From positions 4,982,501 through 5,046,500 of the forward strand of contig NZ_JASKUT010000001.1 in assembly GCF_030167925.1 (NCBI RefSeq): a stretch of 64,000 nt of DNA. Direction: 5' to 3'. The stretch comes from Paenibacillus silviterrae (lineage in GTDB: Bacteria > Bacillota > Bacilli > Paenibacillales > NBRC-103111). The translations under genes and the position numbers were made by a program. A model generated the notes under the pieces. That model was not told the origin of the DNA. It was given only the letters and a program-made list of their open reading frames with translations, and searched no databases. Position 1 is the first letter of the stretch. Every line of letters begins with the position of its first letter. This document shows, piece by piece, positions 51,542-59,688 of the stretch.

Positions 51542-51727
51542 CTAAACGTGGTAGCTGCCCATCGGTGCGTTCAGCACCCATTCCAGCAGGAGAATGGACT
51601 GCTCCAGCCGGTCGATTTGGCTCTGAAGTCCTTCCTTTTGCCCGTCTGCATCCATTACGGCTTCCAGCGCCTTCTTTTGCATAACTAGCTCGTTCAGCTT
51701 CCGCTTGATCTGTTCTTCCGTTCTCAT
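51542..51727 (-). CDS. Small coiled-coil hypothetical protein (61 residues)
   Basis: MRTEEQIKRKLNELVMQKKA is followed by a second heptad-like helix (SQIDRLEQSILLLEWVLNAP), so it probably forms a helical hairpin. GGAGGAG precedes the ATG. It is on the opposite strand to its neighbours. Function unknown. Confidence 0.65.
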   Translation of the reverse strand: MRTEEQIKRKLNELVMQKKALEAVMDADGQKEGLQSQIDRLEQSILLLEWVLNAPMGSYHV

Positions 51728-51929
51728 CGCTACCGTGCTCCTCCGTTTACCTGATCAGGCTATGTAATGAGTTCAATATGGCATGGCAGCTTACGGCTGT
51801 CAAGAAAGCGGAGAGAGGCCGGCCGCAAATGGCCCGAACGGCAGGTGGCTTTTTCATCGGAGGTTGGGTATATTGAGGGGAGTGCGGAGCGGCGTCTTCC
51901 GCCATTCTTTCAGAAGAAGGTCATGCAGG

Positions 51930-52499
51930 ATGAAACGGCTAATCATTTCGGGCTACAAGGCGAATGAGCTCGGTATTTTTAATAATAAGCATGCAGCCAT
52001 ACCTTATATCAAAAAAGCGATCCGCAACACGCTTCTCGCTCACATCGAAGACGGCCTGGAATGGGTCATTATCACAGGCCAATGGGGAACGGAATTGTGG
52101 GCTGGAGAGGTGGTGCATGATTTGAAGCGGGAGTATGGCCAGCTGAAGCTGGCCGTGATCACTCCGTTTCTGTCGATGACGGAGAAATGGAATGAGGACA
52201 AGAAGGAATACTACAATACGATTGTGAGAAGCGCCGACTTCGTGGATTCGGTTTCGAAGGAGGAGTACAAGGGGCCTTGGCAGTTCTCCCAAGCGAACAA
52301 ATTCCTCATCCGAAACTCCGATGCGCTGCTGCTCCTGTACGATGCGGAGGCCCATCCGGAAAGCTCTCCCCGCTTTATGAAGCAGCTCGGCGAAGCAAGG
52401 ATGCTCCAAGGCGGAGGCTACCAGCTGCTGTTTATTACGATGCACGATTTGCAGGCGATTGTGGAAGAGGAAATGATGAACCGGGAGTATGAGTACTAA
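51930..52499 (+). CDS. YpsA-family (DUF1273) SLOG-domain protein
   Basis: The 189-residue protein has the SLOG Rossmann-like pattern: MKRLIISGYKANELGIF, WVIITGQWGTELWAGEVV, LAVITPFLSMTEKWNE and ALLLLYDAEAHPESS. YpsA of Bacillus affects cell division and is thought to bind a nucleotide-derived ligand. AAGAAGG is before the ATG. It is transcribed alone. Confidence 0.9.
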   Translation: MKRLIISGYKANELGIFNNKHAAIPYIKKAIRNTLLAHIEDGLEWVIITGQWGTELWAGEVVHDLKREYGQLKLAVITPFLSMTEKWNEDKKEYYNTIVRSADFVDSVSKEEYKGPWQFSQANKFLIRNSDALLLLYDAEAHPESSPRFMKQLGEARMLQGGGYQLLFITMHDLQAIVEEEMMNREYEY

Positions 52500-52577
52500 A
52501 CTTCGGAGTTGTCTGTCTAAGCCGGCTGCCGGTTGCCTATACTAGGAAACTAGAACAGCTGGTAGGGGGGTCTGCGG

Positions 52578-52817
52578 ATGCTTTCGGTTCACTGGAGAAT
52601 GGCGGAGCTATGGACGCTGGAGCGTCAAAGGGGTTTGACGGATTCGGAAGAGGCCGAGCTCTCGGCTTGTTTGCATTACAACGCGGTATATGCGAGAAAG
52701 CTCGCCGGACTTTATAATTTGTCTTTAGCCGCTTCCATGACGAGAGATACGGAATGGCAGCATGAGATATGCCGTCAGATCGAGAGGCTGGAGGAGATGG
52801 CCGACCTGTCCTATTAA
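52578..52817 (+). CDS. Small hypothetical protein, DUF7667-like
   Basis: A 79-residue helical protein, MLSVHWRMAELWTLERQRGL to TEWQHEICRQIERLEEM. The HEIC element and the layout resemble a family common in Paenibacillus. GGTAGGGGGG precedes the ATG. The stop lies in the loop of a terminator. Function unknown. Confidence 0.7.
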   Translation: MLSVHWRMAELWTLERQRGLTDSEEAELSACLHYNAVYARKLAGLYNLSLAASMTRDTEWQHEICRQIERLEEMADLSY

Positions 52818-52836
52818 AGGGGTCGGCCTTTTTCCT
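52799..52836 (+). terminator. Terminator overlapping the stop of the previous gene
   Basis: GGCCGACC and GGTCGGCC with a 14-base loop, followed by five T. Confidence 0.88.
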
Positions 52837-52838
52837 GC

Positions 52839-53318
52839 TTAGGCTAAGGTGAAGCCTTCCTCCGCCATATACTCCTCCACTTCCTCATAGGTTTCGAAGG
52901 CGGATTCAAGAATTTCTCCGGAGAAAACATACCAGAGCTCGTCCTCGTAGTATACGGTCAGCGTCTGCTCGTCCGGCCCTTTCCAGAGCTGATGCTCGGT
53001 AGGGCCCTCCTCCGCATCCGCTTCCTCCGTGATTCCGGGGGAGAGCGAACGGATCGACCGCGCGACAAGGGTACGAAGTTGCTCGGCGTCGTAGTCGCGG
53101 ATGTTCACAAAGCCTTTGTCGTCCGCTTCCTCCGCAAAACCCGGCAGCTGTCCCACATAGACGAAGCCGTTGCCGTTCGGATGCAGATGATAAACAACGG
53201 TTTTCTTCTCGTAGACGCTGTCTTCGTAGTGGAAGTTCACGCGTCCCAGCGATACGTTTCTTCTTTCCAGTTCGGGGAAGGCGGAAATGACGTTAAGTTT
53301 CTCTTCAAAGCTAAGCAT
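52839..53318 (-). CDS. Hypothetical acidic protein (159 residues)
   Basis: The protein has two similar-looking halves, each with aromatic beta strands (NFHYEDSVYEKKTVVYHLH and TLTVYYEDELWYVFSGE), joined by an acidic linker. It ends with EEVEEYMAEEGFTLA. No membrane segment or known catalytic motif. GGAGGC is upstream of the ATG. Function unknown. Confidence 0.7.
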   Translation of the reverse strand: MLSFEEKLNVISAFPELERRNVSLGRVNFHYEDSVYEKKTVVYHLHPNGNGFVYVGQLPGFAEEADDKGFVNIRDYDAEQLRTLVARSIRSLSPGITEEADAEEGPTEHQLWKGPDEQTLTVYYEDELWYVFSGEILESAFETYEEVEEYMAEEGFTLA

Positions 53319-53437
53319 AATGTAAGCCTCCGATTCGAATTAGGTTTTGTCCGTGATTATAGCATAATCGGGTTGATTTCCAAAAAACAACAGTGTACAG
53401 TTAGGGGAAAAGCTGTGTTGCGACAAGGAGGATGAAC

Positions 53438-54514
53438 ATGAGCGGCAGTAAGCAAAGGATGCTTGTGTTGGTAGGCTCATACGCGGAGGCTTCCGACAGC
53501 GGCGTGTATGTTTATTCATTCGATGAGGAGCGGGAAGAGCTGACCCTGCTGGACCGAACAGCCGGTCTGCAGAACCCGACCTTCCTGAATGTGGATGTGC
53601 CCCGCCGGAGAGTGTACTCCATCGCGGAGGGGGTTAGCGCCGAGGGCGGCAAAACCGGAGTGGCGGTTGCCCTTGAGCTGTCGGAGGAAGGAAAGCTTCA
53701 AGAGCTGAACCGCGTCACCGGAGTGGACACGCCCCTGTGTCATATTCAGCGGGACGCCTCGGACCGTTATATCGTGCTGTCCAGCTATCACGGGGCGAAG
53801 GTAGGACTGATGAGTCTGACGGAGGACGGCCGTATCGGAGAGCCGCTGGATGTGAAGCGGCATGAAGGGCAAGGCGCGAATCCAAGCCGCCAGAAGCAGC
53901 CGCACCCTCATTCCGCCACCTTCACGCCGGATAATCGCTATGTGCTGATCGCGGATCTGGGGATCGATCGGATTCGCGCGTATTCCGTGAATCCGGAGCG
54001 CGGGGAGCTTGTATTCGAGCGGGACACTGCGCTGCACCCTGGCGCCGGTCCCCGGCATATGGCGTTTCATCCAAGCGGGGAGTTCGTCTATGTGATCAAC
54101 GAGGTGGATTCGACCGTGACTGCGTTCCGTTACGACAGCGCGAGCGGCACACTGGAGACGATCGAGGCGGTTTCCACGCTGCCTTCGGATTTCCAGGGCG
54201 AGAATACAACGGCGGAAGTGGCTGTTTCGGCGGACGGCAAGTACCTTTACGGCTCGAATCGGGGGCATGACAGCATCGCGGTCTTTGCTATCGATGCCGC
54301 CAGCGGCCGCCTGACGTTGCTTCAGCATGTATCGAGCGGCGGCGGACATCCTCGGCATTTCGCCCTGACACCGGGCGGCCGTCACCTGTTTGCGGCGAAT
54401 CGCGATTCGAACAATCTGGTGATCTTCCGGATCGGGGACGAGGGCCGATTGACGGCAACGGGTCGTTCCGTGGAAGTGTCGAAGCCGGTCTGCGTGAAGC
54501 CGGTGTATATGTAA
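53438..54514 (+). CDS. Lactonase family protein (6-phosphogluconolactonase-like)
   Basis: The 358-residue protein has a seven-bladed beta-propeller of the YkgB/Pgl type, with repeats such as HSATFTPDNRYVLIADLG, RHMAFHPSGEFVYVINE and RHFALTPGGRHLFAANRDS. The family hydrolyses 6-phosphogluconolactone in the pentose phosphate pathway, though many members are unproven. AAGGAGG lies six bases before ATG 53438; an ATG at 53432 is too close to it. Confidence 0.88.
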   Translation: MSGSKQRMLVLVGSYAEASDSGVYVYSFDEEREELTLLDRTAGLQNPTFLNVDVPRRRVYSIAEGVSAEGGKTGVAVALELSEEGKLQELNRVTGVDTPLCHIQRDASDRYIVLSSYHGAKVGLMSLTEDGRIGEPLDVKRHEGQGANPSRQKQPHPHSATFTPDNRYVLIADLGIDRIRAYSVNPERGELVFERDTALHPGAGPRHMAFHPSGEFVYVINEVDSTVTAFRYDSASGTLETIEAVSTLPSDFQGENTTAEVAVSADGKYLYGSNRGHDSIAVFAIDAASGRLTLLQHVSSGGGHPRHFALTPGGRHLFAANRDSNNLVIFRIGDEGRLTATGRSVEVSKPVCVKPVYM

Positions 54515-54527
54515 GCGAGGAATGGAA

Positions 54528-54560
54528 GAGCCTGTCGCTCCTTGGAGCGGCAGGCTTTTT
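54528..54560 (+). terminator. Terminator of the lactonase gene
   Basis: AGCCTGTCGCTCC and GGAGCGGCAGGCT around TT, followed by TTTTT. Confidence 0.93.
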
Positions 54561-54571
54561 GGGCTGTGATA

Positions 54572-55450
54572 TTACCCGATCATTTCAATAAACTTCTTTG
54601 CTGCGGCGGAGAGCGGCACATCGCTTAGCGTGGCGATGCCGATGCTTCGCGGGGGAATCGGCGGCTCGAGCGGGAGCTCCACCAACGATCCGTCCGTCAG
54701 CTCCTGCCGAATAAAATCCTTCACCACACAGGCGGCGCCGAACCCTGCCCGGGCATACTCCATCAGCAGCTCGATGCTGCCGAGTTCAAGCTCCGGCTTC
54801 ATATAGACGCCTTGAGCCTGGAGATATCGGTCGATATAGGCGCGGCTGCTGCTGCCTTCCTCCAGCAAAATCAAGGGACAGCTCAGGAAGCTTTCCCAGC
54901 TCCATGGAGAATCCGCAAGATGCCTGTACTTGTCCCCCACGACGAAGCAATCTTGAACGGTTCCGCATTCCCTCAGCTTGATGCCCTTGTCATGGAGCGG
55001 GAGATTGACGATCCCAAGATCGATCCGTCCCTGCTTCAGCAGCTCTACCGTTTCCAAGGAAGTACGGTTCGTAACGCGAATTTTCACATCCGGGTACAAA
55101 TCGTGAAACCGCTCCAGGTGGGGCAGCAAAACATGACGGCAGAGGGTGTCGCCTGCTCCGATGGTGATTTCCCCGCTGGTCAGCTGGTGCAGCTCGGCCA
55201 GCTTCTTCTCCCCGTTCGCGATCAGATGATACGCCTGCTCAATGTAGGTGAGCAGCACCTCACCTTCGGCGGTCAGCCTGACCCCTCGGGGCGTACGGAA
55301 AAAGAGCTGCCCTCCGAGCTTCGCCTCCAGCTGCTTGATAGTATGGGTTACGGCAGGCTGTGTGATATACAGCTCCTCCGCCGCTTTCGACAGGCTTCCC
55401 GCCTTGGCGGTATGGTAGAAGACACGATACCAGTCCATATGCTCAATCAT
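54572..55450 (-). CDS. LysR-family transcriptional regulator
   Basis: A 292-residue LysR protein with HTH at 5-60 (SLSKAAEELYITQPAVTHTI) and an effector domain similar to CysB/CysL types (GEITIGAGDTLCRHVLLPHL). It is divergent from the purA-like gene with 117 bases between, which holds two palindromes likely to be its sites. By LysR custom it should control that neighbour. Confidence 0.9.
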   Translation of the reverse strand: MIEHMDWYRVFYHTAKAGSLSKAAEELYITQPAVTHTIKQLEAKLGGQLFFRTPRGVRLTAEGEVLLTYIEQAYHLIANGEKKLAELHQLTSGEITIGAGDTLCRHVLLPHLERFHDLYPDVKIRVTNRTSLETVELLKQGRIDLGIVNLPLHDKGIKLRECGTVQDCFVVGDKYRHLADSPWSWESFLSCPLILLEEGSSSRAYIDRYLQAQGVYMKPELELGSIELLMEYARAGFGAACVVKDFIRQELTDGSLVELPLEPPIPPRSIGIATLSDVPLSAAAKKFIEMIG

Positions 55451-55467
55451 TATGATATCAACTCACT

Positions 55468-55525
55468 TTATATCTGATATAACCATTATTCATTATTATA
55501 ATATCATATCGCTTATTATAATAAG
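55468..55525. promoter_or_regulatory. Palindromes in the lysR-purA divergent region
   Basis: TTATATCTGATATAA (55468-55482) is a perfect 15-base palindrome with the T-N11-A form favoured by LysR proteins. CTTATTATAATAAG (55512-55525) is a perfect 14-base palindrome containing a -10-like TATAAT. They lie 29 bases apart between the divergent genes. Confidence 0.65.
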
Positions 55526-55567
55526 TGGTGTAGCATCAGATCACAAGCCTAAGGAGGGCGCCGACAT

Positions 55568-56848
55568 ATGGGAGTAACAGCGGTTGTAGGGGCGAATTGG
55601 GGAGATGAAGGGAAGGGGAAAATCACGGATGTCTTAGCCGCAGAAGCAGACTATGTGGTGAGGTACCAAGGGGGAAGCAATGCGGGGCATACCATTATCA
55701 ACGAGTATGGCAAGTTTGCCCTGCACATGATCCCATCCGGGGTGTTCTATTCCGGAGTCACGAATGTCATCGGACCGGGAACGGCACTGAATCTGAACGA
55801 TTTCTTACAGGAGCGGGAGGAGCTGCATTTGCGGGGAGTGCCGGATCCGAACTTAAAAATCTCCGACCGGGCTCAGGTGGTTATGCCGTACCATCTGCTC
55901 TTCGATGCTTTGGAGGAGGAGAGGCTGGGCGACCGCCGGTTCGGTTCGACCAAGAAGGGGATCGCTCCTTTCTATGCGGATAAATTTTTGAAGCTGGGTA
56001 TCCAGGTTGCGGATCTTTATGCGGAGAAACGGCTGGCACAGCGAGTCGAAGCTGCACTTACGGCCAAAAACGTGCTTTTGCAGCATCTCTACGGCAGGCC
56101 GCCGATCGCGGCAGATGAAGTCGTGGCGGCGCTTCAACAGGCTGTGGAGCAAATCAAGCCTCATGTCTGCGATACGACGGTCCTCTTGCATGACGCTATC
56201 GATCGCGGGCAGCACCTTGTCGTCGAGGGACAGCTGGGGGCGCTGCGGGATCCGGATCATGGGATTTATCCGCATTCCACCTCCTCCTCTACCTTGGCAG
56301 GGTATGCGTCGGTTGGGGCGGGTCTGCCTCCTTATGCAATCAATCGGGTGATAGCCGTGACCAAGGCTTACTCCAGCTGTGCAGGGGAGGGGCTGTTCGT
56401 AACGGAGCTGCACGGGGAGGAAGCTGCAGAGCTGCGAGAAAGAGGCGGCGATGCCGGGGAGTATGGCGTCACCACAGGTCGGCCTCGCCGCATGGGATGG
56501 TTCGATGCGGTCGCCACAAGGTACGGCTGCAGGCTTCAAGGAGCAACGGAGGTTGCGCTGACGAATCTGGACGTGCTGGGATACCGGAAGGAGATTCCGA
56601 TTTGTACGGCCTACAAGGTAGACGGAGTAACGGTTCGCGAATTCCCGGTAACCGCAGTGCTGGAAAGGGCTGAGCCTGTCTGGGAAACGCTGCCCGGCTG
56701 GGGCTGCGACATCTCCGGGGCTCGGCGCTTCGAAGAGCTTCCGACGGAGGCACAAGAGTATGTTCTGCACATCGAAAGACGGATCGGCGTACCGATCCGG
56801 ATGATTTCCGTCGGACCGAAGCGGGAGCAGCTGATACACAGGGGGTAA
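55568..56848 (+). CDS. purA: Adenylosuccinate synthetase paralogue
   Basis: The 426-residue protein is clearly a PurA homologue, GTP-dependent joining of IMP and aspartate in AMP synthesis. The P-loop is NWGDEGKGK with the catalytic Asp, GGSNAGHT has the catalytic His, and the aspartate-binding loop is VTTGRPRRMGW. Against E. coli PurA numbering three ligand positions differ: Arg143 is Lys (LKLG), Gln224 is Leu (EGQLGALRD) and Lys331 is Asn (LTNLDVL). With its own LysR regulator it looks like a second, specialised copy. A normal purA is expected elsewhere. SD AAGGAGGG. Confidence 0.88.
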   Translation: MGVTAVVGANWGDEGKGKITDVLAAEADYVVRYQGGSNAGHTIINEYGKFALHMIPSGVFYSGVTNVIGPGTALNLNDFLQEREELHLRGVPDPNLKISDRAQVVMPYHLLFDALEEERLGDRRFGSTKKGIAPFYADKFLKLGIQVADLYAEKRLAQRVEAALTAKNVLLQHLYGRPPIAADEVVAALQQAVEQIKPHVCDTTVLLHDAIDRGQHLVVEGQLGALRDPDHGIYPHSTSSSTLAGYASVGAGLPPYAINRVIAVTKAYSSCAGEGLFVTELHGEEAAELRERGGDAGEYGVTTGRPRRMGWFDAVATRYGCRLQGATEVALTNLDVLGYRKEIPICTAYKVDGVTVREFPVTAVLERAEPVWETLPGWGCDISGARRFEELPTEAQEYVLHIERRIGVPIRMISVGPKREQLIHRG

Positions 56849-56858
56849 ACCCGCCAAC

Positions 56859-57650
56859 TTAGTAAACCGGCGGTTCCCGGTCCTTCAGATAATACGACGG
56901 CGTCCGGCCGGTATGGCGCTTGAACACCCGGTGAAAATAGGAGGAATCGCAGAAGCCCAAATAATCCGCGATATCTTGAACGGTCATCTGCGAGTGCTGC
57001 AGCAGGTAGACGGCGGTTTTCACCCGGAGGGCATAAGTGAACTCGCCGATGGTTTGCCCGGTGACCTCGCTGAACACGGCCGCGGCATGATTCGGGCTCT
57101 TCTCGATGACGGCGCCCAGGTTGTCCTTGGTGATTTTCTCGCGGTAATGGTTCTGAATGTACCCCTTCATTTGCTCCACATGTCGGTGTTTAACCGAATT
57201 GGATTGCGCAAGAGAACGATCCGCTTCCCGGTTGGCATGTGCAAGAAGCTCCAGCAGGATCGCCACACACATGGTCCCGCTGTAAACGTTGGCGTGCTGC
57301 GCTTCCGCATGCAGGGAGCGAAACCGTTCATGCAGCAGCTCGAACATGCCGGTCCGAAAGTGCAGCGGGTCCGTTCCAAGAAGCATCGGCAGTGCTATTG
57401 CCGATTCCTGCGGAAGGAAGGCTGCGGCATATTTTTCGTGCGATACGGTAGGAATGCTTTTGCCGTAGAAGACCGTATGGGGCGGAATGAGGAGAAGGTC
57501 GCCCTTCCCCAGCACGAGCTTCTGCTGGCCGAACCAATAGACGCATTTCCCGTAACACATCAGCACGAGCTGCCAGGTCTCAGCCCCGCTGTCGGCTTCT
57601 TCATACCAGCTGCTTCCCTTGTGATAGTGAACCGAATTCATTTGAAGCAT
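56859..57650 (-). CDS. AraC-family transcriptional regulator
   Basis: The 263-residue regulator has an N-terminal cupin-like sensing domain (LVLGKGDLLLIPPHTVFY) and a C-terminal AraC double HTH (ITKDNLGAVIEKSPNHAAAV, VQDIADYLGFCDSSYFHRVF). ATG 57650 follows AAGGGA; the ORF continues 16 codons upstream without an SD. It is convergent with the purA-like gene and divergent from the pyruvate kinase gene, so it may control the latter. Effector unknown. Confidence 0.88.
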   Translation of the reverse strand: MLQMNSVHYHKGSSWYEEADSGAETWQLVLMCYGKCVYWFGQQKLVLGKGDLLLIPPHTVFYGKSIPTVSHEKYAAAFLPQESAIALPMLLGTDPLHFRTGMFELLHERFRSLHAEAQHANVYSGTMCVAILLELLAHANREADRSLAQSNSVKHRHVEQMKGYIQNHYREKITKDNLGAVIEKSPNHAAAVFSEVTGQTIGEFTYALRVKTAVYLLQHSQMTVQDIADYLGFCDSSYFHRVFKRHTGRTPSYYLKDREPPVY

Positions 57651-57776
57651 CGGAGGGAGTCCCTTCTTCGTTCTTATAATTATCGTACTATTATACAATT
57701 AGTGTGCTATTATTCATAGTCAGTCGATTTATGTCGGAGTACAATAAGCGCAAATAAGTATTCCGTGGAGGCTGTG

Positions 57777-59198
57777 ATGACGATGCGTAAAACGAAAATC
57801 ATTTGTACGATGGGACCGGCTTGCGATTCCGTGCCTGTATTGAAGGATATGATTCGCGCGGGAATGAGCGTAGCCCGGTTGAATTTGGCACATGGAGACC
57901 TTGATGAGCATAAGGGCCGAATCGAGCGGGTTCGGCAGGCCGCAGCGGAGCTTGGTGCTCCCGTGGCGATTCTGCTGGACATTAAAGGCCCGGAGATTCG
58001 TACGGGACTGCTGCAGGAGCCGGCCTACGAATTGCAGACCGGCGCATCGCTGACGCTGACGACAGAGCAAATAACGGGAGATGCGGGGCGGATATCGGTT
58101 TCTTATGACGGGCTGACGAAGGACGTGCGTGAGGGCTCGCGGATTTTGATCGATGACGGCTTGATCGAGCTTCGCGTGGAGTCGATAGAGGGAACGGAGA
58201 TTCACTGCCGCATCCTGAACGGAGGCAAGATCAAAGCGCGCAAGGGCGTGAATCTGCCGGGTGTAAAGACGTCGCTTCCGGGGGTAACGGAGCGGGATGT
58301 GATGCACATCCGATTCGGAGTCGAGCAGCAGGTCGACATTATTGCGATGTCCTTCGTACGGAAAGCCGAGGACGTGCTTGAGGTTCGGCGTATGCTGGAG
58401 GAGCTCGGAGCCGGCCATGTGCAGATCATTTCCAAGATTGAGAACGAAGAAGGAGTAGACGAGCTGGACCGCATCCTGGAGGCATCGGACGGCTTGATGG
58501 TGGCACGGGGCGATCTCGGCGTAGAGATTCCGGTTGAGGATGTCCCGCTTGTGCAGAAGCAAATGATTCACAAGAGCAATCTGGCCGGCAAGCCGGTCAT
58601 TACGGCTACGCACATGCTGGATTCGATGCAGTCCAACCCGCGTCCGACACGTGCGGAGGCGAGCGACGTAGCGAATGCGGTGCTGGATGGAACCGACGTG
58701 CTGATGCTGTCCGGTGAAACGGCTGCGGGGAAATATCCTGTAGAGTCGGTGCAAACGATGGCATCCATCGCGGAAAAGGCGGAGTCGATGCTGCCCTACG
58801 AGGAGCTTCTTCGCACGAAGAGCGCCGTGCAGAAGACGAACGTGACGGAGGTAGTAAGCCAGGCGGCCGTAGGCGCCTCCTTGGGACTGCAAGCCAAGGC
58901 GATTATAACGCCGACCGAGAGCGGATTCTCGGCCCGGATGGTGTCCAAGTATCGTCCTTCGGCTCCGATTATTGCGGTGACACCGGATGAGCGGGTGGTT
59001 CGGCGCCTAAGTCTGGTGTGGGGCGTGACGCCGGTACTGGGTGAGCGTGTGAAGTCGACGGATGAGATGATTCAAGCCGCTCTTGTCAAGGGACGGGGCA
59101 CCGGGCTGGTGAGCGAGGGCGATCTCGTGGTGATCTCCGCAGGCGTGCCGGTAGGAGAGTCGGGCAGCACGAATTTGATCAAGATCGAGCATATATAG
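57777..59198 (+). CDS. pyk: Pyruvate kinase, short form paralogue
   Basis: The 473-residue enzyme converts phosphoenolpyruvate and ADP to pyruvate and ATP. Catalytic blocks are intact: KGPEIRTG, ISKIENEEGV, MVARGDLGVEIP and MLSGETAAGKYP. It lacks the extra C-terminal PEP-utiliser-like domain of typical Bacillus Pyk. The potassium-site motif usually NFSHG reads NLAHG, so the Ser ligand is Ala, and the D-T of LLDTKGPE reads D-I. It is probably a second copy. GGAGG is five bases before ATG 57777; ATG 57783 (MRKTK) is equally possible. Confidence 0.93.
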   Translation: MTMRKTKIICTMGPACDSVPVLKDMIRAGMSVARLNLAHGDLDEHKGRIERVRQAAAELGAPVAILLDIKGPEIRTGLLQEPAYELQTGASLTLTTEQITGDAGRISVSYDGLTKDVREGSRILIDDGLIELRVESIEGTEIHCRILNGGKIKARKGVNLPGVKTSLPGVTERDVMHIRFGVEQQVDIIAMSFVRKAEDVLEVRRMLEELGAGHVQIISKIENEEGVDELDRILEASDGLMVARGDLGVEIPVEDVPLVQKQMIHKSNLAGKPVITATHMLDSMQSNPRPTRAEASDVANAVLDGTDVLMLSGETAAGKYPVESVQTMASIAEKAESMLPYEELLRTKSAVQKTNVTEVVSQAAVGASLGLQAKAIITPTESGFSARMVSKYRPSAPIIAVTPDERVVRRLSLVWGVTPVLGERVKSTDEMIQAALVKGRGTGLVSEGDLVVISAGVPVGESGSTNLIKIEHI

Positions 59199-59208
59199 AT
59201 AAAGTGTA

Positions 59209-59243
59209 CGCCGCCCAATGTATATTGCGGGCGGCTTCCTTTT
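59209..59243 (+). terminator. Terminator of pyk
   Basis: CGCCGCCC and GGGCGGC around a 12-base loop, followed by TTCCTTTTA. Confidence 0.82.
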
Positions 59244-59520
59244 ACTTCTCGGAAGGCTTAAATCTTATAAACCAAGTACCCATATCGACTCTTACTACCT
59301 CCGATCCTTTCTCGGCATCTAGATTAACGTATTTAATAACTTTATATCCCAGGCCATAGTATTCTGCGGAACCGCCGTCTTTGTACATGACTACGGGAAC
59401 TGAGAAGATAGGGGATTTATTTACTTTTGCAAGGGAAAAGTCCGTAATAAAAAATAGCAGCCAAATAACCAATGCTGTACCAATAATATACTTTGCTTTT
59501 TTTGGCAAAAGATGTTCCAC
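59242..59520 (-). CDS. Small membrane-anchored hypothetical protein
   Basis: The 92-residue product has an N-terminal membrane helix (YIIGTALVIWLLFFITDFSLA) and a C-terminal domain with VVMYKDGGSAEYYGLGYKVI and MGTWFIRF. The KDGGSxEYYGLGYKVI element is familiar from small secreted or anchored proteins in Bacilli whose role is unknown. Codon use is more AT-rich than its neighbours. GAGGTGG precedes the ATG. Confidence 0.75.
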   Translation of the reverse strand: MEHLLPKKAKYIIGTALVIWLLFFITDFSLAKVNKSPIFSVPVVMYKDGGSAEYYGLGYKVIKYVNLDAEKGSEVVRVDMGTWFIRFKPSEK

Positions 59521-59688
59521 CTCTTATGTAAGATGATTCTTGATTATACCAAGAGCTCGGATAGGTATCAAAAATAACGATGAAACTTCTTGCCTCCTTC
59601 ACACGTATAATTTTCATATTGAGTTTAAATGCAAGGCATAATACATGAATGCTGAGCGAGTTATTTTACACAAAATTCAGGAGGAACA

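Noticed and set aside
55568..56848. The purA paralogue as a PurZ (2-aminoadenine) synthetase
   Set aside because: PurZ enzymes lack the catalytic Asp of the P-loop; here GDEGKGK is intact, so it is a PurA-type enzyme with changed binding residues.
57729..58892. A 387-codon ORF antisense to pyk
   Set aside because: Same reasoning: it is the opposite strand of an obvious pyruvate kinase and shows no family motifs.
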